From Micropterus salmoides (taxonomy: Eukaryota; Chordata; Actinopteri; Centrarchiformes; Centrarchidae), in assembly GCF_014851395.1 (NCBI RefSeq), contig NW_024041373.1, forward strand, positions 3,159,429-3,223,428: a stretch of 64,000 nucleotides of DNA. Direction: 5' to 3'. This document shows, in pieces, positions 41,848 to 56,800 of the stretch (position 1 is the stretch's first letter; every line of letters starts with the position of its first letter). The position numbers and the translations under genes were made by a program. The notes under the pieces are model-generated. The model saw nothing but the letters and a program-made list of their open reading frames with translations, was not told the DNA's origin and searched no databases.

Positions 41848-44800
41848 CTGGAAACACAGGGATAACAAGAAAACAGACATATCAGTCCAGGTCCGTGACT
41901 TTTCACTGTTCACTCTATACCGGGACAAGGCAACAGCACAGTACTGTAAAACAGTGAGCTTTCAGGTCTGAACTCTAATTTATCAAACTAGTAAAAACAA
42001 GACAGAAGAATATCAAGAAAGAAGCACATTTTGCCATTATTTCTGATGGAACCAGGCGGCTTTTTGCAGTGGAGTTGCCCCCTGCTGGCTGTTGGAGAGA
42101 ATGCAGGCTTTATCTGTACTCGATTGCTCTTCCTGAAGGACCTTGAAGTGTCTTTGACCTTGAAACTGAATCTTGTGGATTGAAATTGAAATGACAGAAG
42201 TGAATTTAAATTGAGAAAACTGAAAGTGAACATACATAAAGAGTTGAATTTTTAGTGAGGCTCAAATTCAGTTTCAAATTATGCTATTCAGATTCAGTTT
42301 TTCAAGTTGAGCAATTCAAATTCAGATCTAAAATATTCAAATTCAGATTGTACTGACAAATATCAGCCCATACTACTGCTTTATTTCACAGCTGTTAACT
42401 GATATGAGGGTTTTAAATAACGGGCTATCATTGAATGCCACTAACATGTTTAAAGAATGAAGAGTATTATCAGACATGCAGATGGCTGTCCTGTGTGTGA
42501 AGGTCCCTGCTAAACCAGATGTAGAGGATCGTGGTATTGTTTAAGCATATGTGCACCTCAGAAGTTTAATAAATAAACTTAGGCCATGGATATTGCTATA
42601 GAATTTGCTGTACAACTTAACAACTGCACAGTCTGCTGAGGAAGACTGTGTGGTTAGAAGCAAAAACAGCTAGTAAGTGGAGTTAAATCTTGTCAGACTA
42701 CACAGATAACTTTATATTATATATTGTATTATGCAGTATAAGGAGTATGGGATGCAGTTCTGATATATGAACGTGGTTTCTTTAACTAAGGGCCTCTCCA
42801 CTAATCTGCAGACTGATCTGTAACTTCCCAGCATCAGGCCTTAACCAGCAGCAAAGTGTTCACATGAACTCAGCTGAACCGCTGCCCATGTACATCATCG
42901 GTCTTAGTAAAGACAGAGCTACAGTGAAAACACGCAGAGACACCAAATTAAACTGATGTGTAGTCTTCATGGTCACATACTCAGCAGAGCCACTGGAGGG
43001 CATCCCTGCCCTGCTTCAGTCCATCGCTGCCTCACAGACAGAAGATCCTGTGGGCGAGTTTAAAAGGGATTTTATTTCCCCCACCACTCGATCCAGCTAT
43101 CTAATGAGACGCCACATGTAGGTGGCTACTACACACAACTTTAACCCTATTACAGGGTTCCCACTCTTTTTTAGAGATCATTTTCCAGGACTTTTCCAGG
43201 ACATTGTCAGTGATGATCTAGTGGTAGGTTTGACAGAAAAGACACACACTAAGTGTGCCCGTGGCGTTGAAAATCAATGATTCGTCATGAAACAGGAAGT
43301 TGCAACTTCACTGTACATGCTCAAATCTTTACCAAACGACATGCTTAATAACGGTCCCGCCCTGAACACATCTACATGCCAATATTCAGTTATAGTGAGA
43401 GCGCCAAACACAGGCAACAGGAAGTAAGCTCTGTTTTATATGTTTTATACACCCCTGCTCTGATGGCATGTGGTAGCTCATTCCACCATCGTGGTGTCAC
43501 AGATGAGAACAGCCGGGACTGGGATTGCCTTATGTGAAGGGATGGCAGAGTAAGGCGGTGTTCGTTGGAGTAGCGTAGCGGCCGAGAAGGAACGTAAACT
43601 TGTATTATTTAGTTTAGGTAGATGGGTGCAGACCCAGTAGTCACTCTGTATGCAGCATTAGTGACTTGAATTTGATTCTGGAGGCCACGGGGAGCCAGTG
43701 GAGGTCACTGAGTAATGGAGTCCTTTTGGGCTGATCAAAAGCCAGATGTGCAGCTGTAGGACTGAAACTGAAAGGATCTATCTGTGAATTACACGTTATT
43801 ATGTATATTCCAAAAGAAGAATTTTTAAAAATTTTTACTAGGGTAAGTAAAAATTATTCTATAAAAAAACATGTTGCACTTGGAGTGCAAAATGTTTTAT
43901 TTTATTATATTGTATGTTTGAGAGATAATGTGCAGCAAAGGGCGGTAAGACTGGAACCCAAGCCGCTGGCTAAAGGCCCATTTATACTTGTGCGTAGGTG
44001 TGTCCGTCATTCTGCAATTACATCCCCAAACACTAGTCGGCAGTAGCGCTACAGCGTCCACTGTGTTGACTTTTGCCGGCTGAGCAGGCTAACTTACGGT
44101 TTAGCCCTCCACTAAGGTAAATGGGGGTAAAATTGTAAACGTGCGGCTGGTGTAGCCTTTTCAAATGTTACCAACCGAATGGATCACATTCTGATAATGA
44201 AACGAGTCATTTCGCTCGGGTTGCGACGGTCAAATATATTGATTCACTGTGTTACCGCTACTAAAAGTTACTTCAAAGCGCGGGGTACTTCCGGTCCGCT
44301 CGGAGGCATTGCGAGTCTACCCAGCCAACCAATCACAGAGCTTACGGTCTGCGTCGACTCGATGTGTAGTTACATTTTTGAGGAGGTGTACGTCAGGCGA
44401 CGGCGTAGGCTACGGGGCTACGCAGAGGCTACGCAGAAGTATACATTGCACTTAAGAACTTGATATGTGGTTAACATGTTTGGTCTCGTGTTGTAGTCTA
44501 AATGTTTCTTCCATGTGCTGAGACAGGGAACCTTCAGGTTTTGTACCTTTGGCACTGGCTGACTGGGGCTTCTCGGGTGATGCTGGCCTGCTGGGGGTCT
44601 GTGTCTCTGCAGGGCTGATTGGGACTGGGGAGGACGGCTGGGTAGGTGGTGGACCCAATTGAGGGGATAGAGGCTGGCTTGCTGGTGGTGCAGGCTGCCC
44701 GGTCTCTGCTGGAGGACTGGGCACTGGATCTAAAAACAAGGATGATTTATGAGAAACACCAGCGTCAAAGGTCCTGGTACCACAACAAACTAATACACAC

Positions 44801-47800
44801 GTTGCCATGGCATTACATCGAGCCGTTCATCTCTTCAGACCAACTTTGTGATGTCTAGACCGTTCAGTGATATTCCTCACCCACCGCAGGTCTGCTGCGT
44901 ACCTGTTATGACGGTCTGTTTGAATAGCTCATCCCTCAGGTGAGGCAGGAAGCAGACGATTCGTTCCCAGGTGATTTCCCACAAGTCTGAGTATCCTGTC
45001 CTGGAGTCCGCGCTGTGGAAGATCCCCGCTGTGTCCATCACCAGCAGCATGTTCTTCAGAGACTCAGGGATTGCTTCCAGCTACACATATAAATGCAGAG
45101 GCAGGACATTAGCAAGGCCAGGAAGCCAATCAGGCCCAGACCTCGCAAGAGAAAAATAATTCTGGTCATCCATTTTCTAAGTCTGATCTCAGGGTTTCTC
45201 TCCTGTTTCTGGGACTTAAGAACAGGTGAAAAAAAAGGTTTCTCCAGGATAATCTTTCTAAGAGTTCCACTTCACCTGTTTCCATATGTGAAAAAGGTTT
45301 GGCAGGTTAAACTTTGTTTATTTTGGAGGACCTAATTTCCTGTTGGGTGGTGCAGAGGAAGTGCTGCCGGCAACTCAAAGGCAGAGTTGCGTGACGCTGA
45401 GTCATGCAACTCTGCATGGGATTGAGACTGAGATTGAGATTGAGATTGAGATTGGCCGGACATCGCAGATGGCTTCAGAGCGTTGTTTGGACCAGGCAGA
45501 GTGGAGGAAGTAAATCTCCGCTGGCTGACAGACAGCTGCTGAGCTACAGGGAACAGTGGAGGAGAGAGGTGGAGCAGCGCTGCAACTTTTGGACAAATTC
45601 CCGTAGTCAGACTGGATTCCGCTCTGACAACTGTGCTGTTTACCCACGGCAGAAGCTCAGAGTTAACTGCTACACAATATATGTACCTTGTGTCTGGAGT
45701 GGAAGGAGAAATTATTTGTTAAAATGCTTTTAGTCAGGGGTAGTTGTGCACTTCGGCCTCTTGTGGCTAAAATGAGTATTACAACAACAAACATAAAATG
45801 AATTTCCCTGCCAAAACCTTTTCCTCCACCTGTTCTTAAGCCATAAACCCAGGAGAGAGAACTACTAAGATCAGACTTGGAGAATGGATCACCAGAATCG
45901 TTTGTTCTGTCTTGCCTGTCAGGACCTCTTCAGGACAGATTACATACAGAGTCCATGATGAGTGTGAAAGGCTGATACAAACAGGTAGAAATGCAGCCAT
46001 ATTCCATTTACATCAACCTGTCAAGTCATTCCAGGGTCTGCCCTGAACCTGATCCTACAGATAAGCTCCTCACAGTATTTGCATCATATTAGGTGGAGAC
46101 TGATATGGACATATAAATAAATGCTGGTCAGCTAGCAGTCTGTTAGTATTACCACCATCAGCTATGTCACCATCCTCACCAGTAAGTCACTGGATCCTGC
46201 ATGCATGTACTTGTCCATGAAATCCAAAATGGTGAGCCAGAGGGCAGCAAAGGTAGGCAGGGACAGCAGAGGAGAGAGGTGCTGGAGGAAAACCTGGACA
46301 AATGGAAACCAATCACACATCAGCCACAGCTGCTGGCAGGTGACCTCACTTAGCAGGAACAACTGCTTATTATTCCTGTTTGCTACATTAACGTTTTCTT
46401 TTCTACCACAAGTGCTCAGATATAAGACTGGAGGGACTTCACTTGATACAGTATTATAATAGATGCAATGGCGCATATTGCAGTACAAGGACAAGGACAA
46501 TATGCAGTGGCAAATCAGACTTCAAACAGGTCTTGTTTGACCTATTTATTTTGAAGGCAATTTAAAAGCTATTATCCAAATTTCTTATTCTAAATTAAAC
46601 TTTAAAGAGATACTTTCAGGTTAATTAATCTACAGTATGACTTCCCCTTCATTTTCACTACTAAATTAGTGGTTTAGGTAAGTGGGTAGAACTAGGGACT
46701 TCTGAGGGCTCAGGTTTTCCATTGTTAAGATATGACTAACAAAGTTTCTCATGTATGAATATACTGTTCTAACATTTAAAATACAAAATAGTAATTTGTC
46801 ATTTGTATTTGAACTTGATAGAGATAGTTTGGTATTTTTATCAAAATATTTTGGTTCTGTATTTTTTCAAACTGATACACTGCCAGTTGGACAGTGTTCC
46901 CACTCACTTGCACAGGCTTGCTGAAGAGGCATGTCACTGGCATGAACTACCAGATTCTTTGAAGCAGGTAGTTCCTCATTTATTTTATTCGCCAACATAA
47001 TTTTTTTACTAGTGTATGGTGAGTGCTCACTTTGGACCCCGCCCGAGAGCTTACTATCCAGTAGGGATACTCTTCTCACTGCAACAGCCAGTCAACATCT
47101 CCAGCAGTGAGATGAAACAATACTTTGACAGAAAAAAATAAGATTATTACTTGAATCGATTTTTTAAATGTATTTTGAATCTTGTATCAAAATAGATTTT
47201 AATGTATTTTGCCTATCTTTGCCTGGGTTTTCATGGAGAGGCTATTTACAAAATATCAAGCTTTCGTGTGTCTATGGTCAAATACCAAATGTTTCACAAC
47301 TGTGAAAAACATCCAAATGATCTACTGATGTGAAACTGTTCCTTATACATATATTTGACATGATTTCTCGCTGCCTTTAGTGTGTGCTGTGGTGTGTGTT
47401 GCTTTGAACCTTTGACAAGAGTGTGCAGGCTCTCATTCTGGTCTCCTCCATACCGCCCACATCTGCTGGGCTGATGTTGTCAAGCAGCTTAGTTAACAGG
47501 GGGAAGAGCACCTGTAAACACACACCACACACACTACATCAGCGGGCTCTGGAAATCTTTTATTTTTGAGGAAAATTGCTGATTTTAAAAGAACACAAGA
47601 ACCAAAGTTCTGAAATTGCACATGTTCTCAATCCTGCTCTGTGCAATATAACCAGCTAGAGGATTTGATAGTAAATGGAAACATGTAGCTTCTCCTCTTC
47701 TTTCTTACCTTATTAAAGCAGGATTCCCACTCAGCTGCGTCAAGTGTCTGCAGATCGTGAACGAGCAGGGCCCTCTGGAGGTAGGTGAGGGCCTGCATAC

Positions 47801-50800
47801 GAACCTGTCGCCTGGCATCACAGCACAGCCAAGCAATGCCTGCAGGGGGCAACCATATATTAGTCATGAGCCATAGGGGAAATTCAAACTGCCTTAAAGC
47901 CTGTTATTCAACATGGGATGAAGAATGGAGTAAGAAGAGAAGACAGACTGGCCAGACGGTGGTGCTATAACAAGGAATTCATGTTTGGCCTATAACTTTT
48001 GAATGGTAAGTCTCAGAAACAAAATTTTCCCTGGAGATGCTGTGGGTCGAGACAATTCTTTTCATGTTAGTCAGTGTCATTTGCATCTGGATATATTTAA
48101 AGCCATTTTGTCTAAATCTGTTGAGCAACCGGCATTGAAAATTTGACATAGTATATCTGGACCAATCCAGGAAAAAGTACTTTTGATATTCTATATGGGT
48201 CTGCAATTAAACATTTTAAACCTGTCTTTAAGTTCCATTTACACAACAATTTGTAAATCACAATTGGCTTAAGCTATAGGTCCGATATGTAGGTCTGAGG
48301 TATATGTTAGGTCCATGCTTTGCTGAGCAGTCCTGGATGTTGTGTCACTAGGGAGCGCCACAAATGTGACAAATGTTCACTCATTGGCAACTTTATTAGG
48401 TACATCTAAACCAATTGCTTGTTAACACAAATAGCTATTCAGCCAATCATGTAGATGTGGTCAAGACAACTTGCTGAAGTTGAAACTGAGCATCAGAAAG
48501 GGGAAGAAAGGGATTTAATTGACTTTGAACGTGGCATGCTTGTTGGTGGCAGACTAAGTATTTCAGAAGCTGCTGATCTACTGGGATTTTCATGCAGAGA
48601 ATGGTCCGAATAAGAGAAAATATCCAGTGAGTGACAGTTATGTGGACAAAAATATCTTCTTGACGTCAGAGGTCAGAGTAGAATGGGCAGACTGGTTTGA
48701 GATGACAGAAAGACAACAGTAACTCAAATACAATCGTTACAATCGAGGTATGCAGAATATCATCTCTGAACACACACACTGGGTGCCACTCGTGTCAGCC
48801 AAGAACATGAATCTGAGGCTACAATTCGCACAGGCTCACCAAAATTGGACAATAGAAGATTGGAAAAACGTTGCCTGGTCTGATGAGTCTCAATTTTAGC
48901 TGCAACATTCAGATGGTAGGGTCAGAATTTGGTGTAAACAACATGAAAGCATGGATCCATCCTGCCTTGTATCAACGGTTCAGGCTGGTCATGGTGGTGT
49001 AATGGTGTGAGGGATGTTTTCTTGGCACTCTTTGGGCCCCTTAGTATCAATTGAGCATTGTTTAAACGTGACAGCCTTGTTGCTGATCATGTCCATCCCT
49101 TTTATCAAGACAGTGTACCCATCTTCAGATGGCTACTTCCAGCAGGATAATGCACCATGTCACAGAGCTCAAATCATCTCAAACTGGTTTCTTGAACACG
49201 ACAATGAGTTCACTGTACTCCAGTGGCCTCCACAGTCATCAGATCTCAACCCAATAGAGCACCTTTAGGATGTGGTGGAATGGGAGATTGGCATAATTTG
49301 TCGATGTGTAGTCGCCAAATCTGCAGCTATTGACAATTAGCTATTGGCAATACCAAAGTCTCTGAGGAATGTTTCCAACACCTTATTTAAAGTATGCCAC
49401 AAAGAATTAAGGCAGTTCTGAAGGGTCCAACTCGGTACTAGCAAGTAATTTGACCCTTCGCGAAGCCATGCCACCCTTTGTTACTGTTTCTAAGTCCGAC
49501 AAGCTGTTGGGCCTGTAGGACTTATCGTGGTGCTGCCACTGTTTATAACTGCACTCCCTGGAGAGATTTCAGAAAGAAGCAGACAGGAGAGTTTGCATTA
49601 TACATTTGAAGGTTACCGATCTCAGAGTAAAAGTGAACCACCCCATCACCTGACGATTGAGACAAAGGACAACGACATTAAGGATCAACACTATTAGCAC
49701 ACGGCTTAGTGAAGGGTGAATTGGCTGCATGGATTTGCATGATGTAGGGTCACTACTCAGTTGATGCATTAAGTTTGGTAATAATTTGTTAATTTACTTG
49801 GCTTATTACAACAATTTTGCTAACACTTAAAAAAAATCAAAGAATATTGCCTGTACATCCTCGATTGCTGAAATTATTGAATTTTCGGCACATCCAATGA
49901 TGTGTGACAAAGGTTTGCCTCAATGTAAATATAAATGCTCCGTACTTGTATAGCGCCTTTCTAGTCTTTTCGACCACTCAAAGCGCTTTTACACTACATC
50001 TGCATTCACCAGTCACACACATTCATACACTGAGCCTAAGTGCTCAAACGGAAACTAGCATTCACACTCATATATAGCCGCCGTATCAGTATCTTGCCCA
50101 AGGACACTTCGACACGCAACCAGGGGGACCCAGGGATTGAACCGCCGACCTTCCGATTAACGGACAACCCGCTCCACCTCCTGAGCCACAGCCGCTCCCA
50201 CAGTGATATTCTTTTTTTTTTTAACAAAGATCTTTTTATTGAAGATTTTCCAGTGTACCAAAAGTGTAAAGTAGGGGTGGGAATCACCAGAGGCCCCACG
50301 ATATGATATTATCACGATATTTATGTTGCGATTCGATTTTATTGCGATTTTAAATATATTGAGATATATAACAATTTATTACCTTTTTCCAATTTCCAAT
50401 TAGGTCGCTAAAGTCAAACTTTGTCAACATCTGTTTATCTAAAAAGATACATTTCTCTGTTTGTTCATATCACTTTTTAAGTCCTCTATATGTTCCTGTT
50501 AAGTTTTCTAGTGGACTAAAAAAGCAATAGATTTTATTATTCTAGTAACAAAAAGTTAAAACTCCCATCTGCAATCGGTGTCCGTGTCTCGATATAGTAT
50601 TGCCATGGCAAATATCACGATACTATGCTGTATCGATTTTTTCCCCCCACCCCTAGTGGAAAGCTGAATGTTCATTACCGAAATATGAAATGAACATGGT
50701 TATACATTAGGGCTGGACCCGAATATTCAACCGTTGGGTACACATTGGATTTTCAATTATGAGATTCGATTATTGAGGGTTTTTTTCGCGCCTGACCTCC

Positions 50801-53800
50801 GCCGACAGCAGTGAACGCAATGCTCCAATTCACATCAAAGGGAAAACTAAATGAAGCCCTCAGCTGTGTGGTAGCACTTTAAACTGAGTGGTGACAGCAG
50901 TAGTGTGGAAGTTATGGCGTTTATTAATTTTACAATTGCTTAATCTCATTATAGATCAAAACAGTCAAATTTCCTACATTTTAAAATTAAATCAGTAAAC
51001 TGTAGGCTGGAAACAAACAGCTACACAATGAACGCATTTAAGTAAGCCTAATTAGGCCTATATTAGGCTCTCCGCCCGGACCCCCACTATTCCCGGAGTC
51101 TGCTCTGGACCTGCTCAGATCAGACTCTCTCACTCTGGACTCTCAGCTACGGTTCCCCCTGCTCTGTACAGCAGCCACCATCCCCATTCAGCACGCACCT
51201 ATTTTCACTCTGCCTCGCTCTTCCGCTGCTCAATATCTGATCCTTGCAACCTGCAATAAATATTTCTCCCTTTCTTAGTCCTGCACTTGGGTCTGCCAAC
51301 TGCCATAACAAATTAAAAACAAAGATTTGGTAATAATCACTCAGTTAGCCTAGCTATGAGAATAAATAAACAGAGCGCTCTCTCTCTCTCTCTCACACAT
51401 GCACACAGACTTGCCGCCGCTATCTCTCCCCCATCCGATCCCCCCCTCACTCAGCAGAACTTATTGGGCATTCTTCTGCTGCTGTTCTGCTTCTATCTAT
51501 TAAATACATAGCTGTAGCTCCTGAAATTATAGCATGCTTATCAACACACGTTTAAACAATCGCCATAACAGGACCGCTGAGCTCCGCAGTGAGGGGGGGG
51601 GGGGGGGGCAAGCTTCGATTATTCGCTCTTAATTACTATCGAATGGTTGAAGCTCTAGTATACATAAACAGCAGCTAGCACCAATGTACCTAGGTAAATA
51701 AAAATACATAAAATAATCCTTCCCCAATCACTGCTAGTGTATTAGATATTAGCGCTTCACTTTTTCCACATTTTGTTATGTAACAGCATTATTCCAAAAT
51801 AGATTAAATTCATTATTTTCAAAATTCTACAAACAATACCCCGTAATGACAACACAGAAGAAGTTTGTTTGAAATCTTTGCAAAGCACTTATGTATTCAC
51901 AGCCTTTGTACAATAATTTGTTGGAAGAACCACTGGCACCAATTACAGAACTCAAAACTTTTCGAGTATGATGCTACAAGTTTGGCACACCTATTTTTGG
52001 GCAGTTGCTCCCATTCTTCTTTGCGGGACCTCTCAAGCTCCATCAGGTTGGATGGGGAGCGTCGGTGCACAGCCATTTTCAGATCTCTGCAGAGATGTTC
52101 AATCAGGTTCGACTTGGACTGCATTACATCCTGTGACACCTCGACACTCCAGGGACATATGCAAGGATCCTGTTCGTGGACTTCAGTTTGGCGTTCAACA
52201 CCATCGTCCCGGACATCCGCAGCACCAAACTCAGTCAGTTCACTGTGCCATCCTCCACCTATCAGTGGATCACAACCTTCCTGACTGACAGGAGTCAGCT
52301 GGTGAGGCTGGGGCTTAACACGCACAAAACTGTGGAGATGACCGTGGACTTCAGGAGGAGCTGTGCCAGCTCAGGAAGCTCAACCCGCCCTGCTGATCCA
52401 CTTTTACACAGCTATCATCCAGTCTGTGCTCTGGACTTCCATCACTGTCTGGTTTGGATCTGCCACCAAAAAGGACAGGAGCAGACTACAACGGACAGTC
52501 TGGACTGCAGAAAAGATCATCGGTGCCAACCTGCCCTCCATTCAGGACTTATACTTTTCCAGAGTCAGGAAACGGGCAGGAAACATCACTGCGACTAAGG
52601 ATTTACATAGTCGAATCAGAATTGTGAAGTCTGCAGCACTGCAGTCTCTATTCATTAGTCAGTGTAACTTAATTTCCGTGCATGGATGCCGTGCTGACGA
52701 CAACTGCAAGCATGTTGCGGTTCCTTGCGGGTCTATTTCAAGTAGCCGGCTATTTAAAAACAATATAATATTCTTTGTGTGGTTCATTAGTGGTGGTAAC
52801 ACTGGTGAAGCCGGGGCTCCGTCTCTACAGCCGTCTGTTCCTCCACTGTCACTACACACATACATGCTACGCCTACACATGCGCACTGACAACCCAGGGT
52901 TAGGGTTACAATTTTGGATTTATTCACGCACTTTTATTTTATTTTTCTTTTATTATAACATTTATTGAAAGTTTTTTTTTCACGTTTATTTATGGGATTA
53001 AATGTTAAATGTATTGTAATAGGCTGTAAATTAACTTACCAGAAACCGGTAGTTCTATGTAAAATCAGACTTTGAGCACCCCATATAGCCAAAATGGCAT
53101 GAACCTTGTTTTGCTGCAAAGCTTCGACTGTGAGATTGACAGTCGAATCAGGCTGCAGCATCAATCAGCATCAAATCTTCCGACTATTCAGGGTCAGCCC
53201 TAATATAGTTTATACCAAATCTACCTACCGCATGAACATAACACCTGCACATAACACTTATTTATTCCAGCATCCTTTGCACTATGCTCCATCACACAGT
53301 GTACATGAGTACATGTATACCTGTATATCTCATCCACCATCTCATGTACATAATAACGATAATAATTTTACTCCTGCATCCTTTGCACTCTGCTCATTGC
53401 ACTATTGTCTCAATCTGTCTATACTGTTTTTGTTTATAGTGTGTATATATGTGTTCTCTATACTGCTGAAGATGAACCTTCTCCCCAGTCTGAGGTCCAG
53501 TGCGCTCTGGAGCAGGTTTTCATTAAGGATGTCTCTGTACATTGTTGCATTCTTCTTTCCCTTCGATCCTGACTAGTCTCCCATTTCCTGCTGCTGAACA
53601 ACATCCCCACAGCACGATGCTGCCACCACCATGCTTCAGTTTAGGGATGGTATTGACCAGGTGATGAGTCGTGCCTGATTTCCTCCAGACATCCTCCAGA
53701 CTCCAACGCTTGCCAGGAGTTTAATCTTTGTTTCATCAGACCACAGAATTTTGTTTCTGATGGACTGACGGAGAGTCCTTTAGGTGCCTTTTGGCAAACT

Positions 53801-56800
53801 GTAGGCGGGCAGATCATGTGCCTTTTACTAAGGAGGGGCTTCCATCTGGCCACTCTACCATACAGGCCTGACTCATGGAGTGCTGCAGAGATGGTTGTTC
53901 TTCTGGAAGGTTCTCCTCTCTCCACAGAGACATGCTGGAGCTCTATCAGAGTGACCATCGGGTTCTTGGTCACCTCCCTGACTAAGGCCCTGAGGTCCCC
54001 CGATCGCTCAGTATGTCCGGGCGGCCAGCTCTAGTAAGAGTCCTGGTGGTTCCGAAGTTCTTCCATTTACAGATGATGGAGGCCGCTGAGCTCATTGGGA
54101 CCTTCAATGCTGCAGAAATTTTTCTGTACCCTTCCCCAGATCTGTGCCTTGATACAATCCTGTCCCGAAGGTCTACAAACAATTCTTTAGACTTCATGGC
54201 TTGGTTTGTGCTCTGACAGGTGTGTGCCTTTCAAAATCATGTCCAATCAACTGAATTTACCACAGATGGAATCCATTCAAGTTGTAGAAACATCTCAAGG
54301 ATGATCAGTGGAAACAGGATGCACCTGAACTCAATTTTGAGTGTCATGGCTATGAATAGTTATGTACAAGTGCTTTCTTCGTTTTATATTTTGAATACAT
54401 TTGCAAAGATTTCAAACAAACTTTTTTCACATTGTCATTATGGGAAATGGTTTGTAGAATTGGCTGTGAATACTTTCAAGATGCACTGTATATGCTCACT
54501 GTCACACCAAAAGCATGCACTAGAATGGGTAAAGAGTGTGCAGTGTAGTAAAGCTGCACCTAAAAGTCAAGCCTTTACAGGGTCTGGAATGTGTTTAGGA
54601 AAGGACCCCAACTGTACTACTAAAGTGAACCTGCATTATTCTGTTATTAATAATAAATTATTATTAGATTTTTGGTATTTTGTCCAATATAATGCACTTC
54701 AGTAAAACACTAGGGTTGGGCTGATAGACGATGCCATCAGCGATGGCTGACAGACATCATGACGTTGAGCAGGCATCGAAATTGTAAAAACACTGCCTCC
54801 TGGCAAAAAAAATAAAAAATTTTCACATAATATCGCCATGTGAAAGCAGGTCTTAATCACCACAAACATTATTATTATAAATTTTAAATATGCTTCGCAC
54901 TTTCCTCAGAATTCTCTTCTCCCCACACTCAGACACACAAGAGGCCTACACCTCAGGTAAACACACCGGCTTGTCCCGCCTCTCTCTGTCCTCTGCGCCC
55001 CCCCCCCCACTCCATTTTCTCCATCAGCAGTACATTTTATAAAGTCACCTAAAAGACACAGAACTTGTCTTTTTCCATAATTTATACTAGAATATTCAAC
55101 TAAGTCCAGCTGGCCTTGACTTTAACCTTCTTTGGACATTGTCCAATGGAAATTTTGTAGACATCGCCCAACCCTATAAAACACTACAAAGTAGTACAGC
55201 ATCAAAAGTTACAATGTCTCATCATAAAATGATCATTATAAGCTTAATTAAGGTACAATTTCCAAGAGCTGTTTTAGATGTGTGTTGTGGTAAGGGCCTA
55301 CCTTGCAGCAGCGGGCACCAGCAACTGGTCCACAGAGTCTGGGAGTCGGCCTCAATCTTCCTGCCTGCAGCCTCCAGATGGCGCTGCTCCTCTGCCCAGG
55401 AGCTGTAGATGCTGGCAGCCCGGGTGTGCAGTGTGTGCATCAGGTCTAAAAGCTGCACAGTCACACACACCAACACCAGTGTTAACAATAACAGGAAATA
55501 TGGCTGGAAGTATATCTACAGTACAAAACTAAATGTTGTTGCAAACGGTGTGCAATGATGCCACAGTGACAAATGAAGCAAAATGAATACTGGATATATA
55601 TGGAAAACAACCCTCTTTTAAAAAGATGATCATGTCTTAAAAAAGTACTTTAAATCCATGTCAGTTATAAATGAAGAATAGCTTCCACAAGATTAATTTA
55701 CATTTTCAAGAAACTTATGAGAGGATGTTTCATTATCACCAGAGGAGGATATACAGAGTATACGGATCTCTCAACCAGATCATATACTGTAGAGTAGAAA
55801 AAGGAGTGCTTTGTCTGTGTGTTTGTGTAGAAAGGGAAAATAAAAGATTCACAGCACTGTCATGTTCCCCCACAACACAAATTAAAGGATTACACTGGTG
55901 TAATACTGTATGCTGCCCAACAAATGCAAATACAAGCATGTAGATTTCATGTCAGTTTAATTTTTCCTTTGAATCCAAATATACAAATATATAAGAAATA
56001 TATAAACATATGGACTAAACATATAGCTCAGTCCATATACTAACAACCTCAATGTTTGTCACCATGATGCCATTACAAAGAACTGCCTTCCACCCTTCAT
56101 ATACAGCAGTACTTGACATCAATGACATGACAAGCATTTTTTGTGTCCGAGTGAATTCTTTTCTGTTAAAATAATTTTAATCAATTCACGACATATATCA
56201 CTTTATTCTACAAAACCCATTTTGTGTGAATACATTTTCACAACATTATAATGATATATATTATTTTATGTTCTGGCATCTAAAACTCCCCAAATGTCAG
56301 GTATGTTATGTTTTAAACCTTTCAAATAAACCAAATTTTAGAAGTACCAATAGAGATAATTGAAAAACTTCTGTCCAGCAATTTGCATGTTTTCAATTGT
56401 CAGGGTGGCACAACCATAAGCATGGGGCATTTATTCCTAAGTGAAAATTTATTAACAGTAACAGGTTATTGCATCATCCAGAGGACCCCAATTAACCTTT
56501 ATGTCTGAGTGAAAAGGTTTGTAAATCCCTTTCAAATAATGATAAAAATACCTGTTTAATTTATAGTCAGACTGGTTCACTTTCCATGTCAGGTGGTACA
56601 ACCAACTTGAAAATGATTAATTTATCATAAAACCATTTATTTAATCAAAACAATATATGTATGAACTTGCTATCAAAAAAAGTTAATACAAGTTTCATAC
56701 TATAGGCCCGTTTCATTGGAAATAAGTTGTAAAGTCAGGTGGTGCAACCAGTATGTCAGGTGGCGCAACTGCAAGGAAAGTTATTCTAAAGTGACTAATG

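Noticed and set aside
45402..45733. ORFs with LRLRLRLR or SISISISI runs
   Set aside because: They read through a hexanucleotide microsatellite inside a fold-back element.
50100..50200. Possible tRNA gene on the minus strand
   Set aside because: Box A- and B-like words are present, but the segment continues into a SINE body and does not fold as a clean tRNA.
52363..52968. 201-codon plus-strand ORF as a host gene
   Set aside because: Its first part is LINE protein and the rest is unrelated non-coding text read through by chance.
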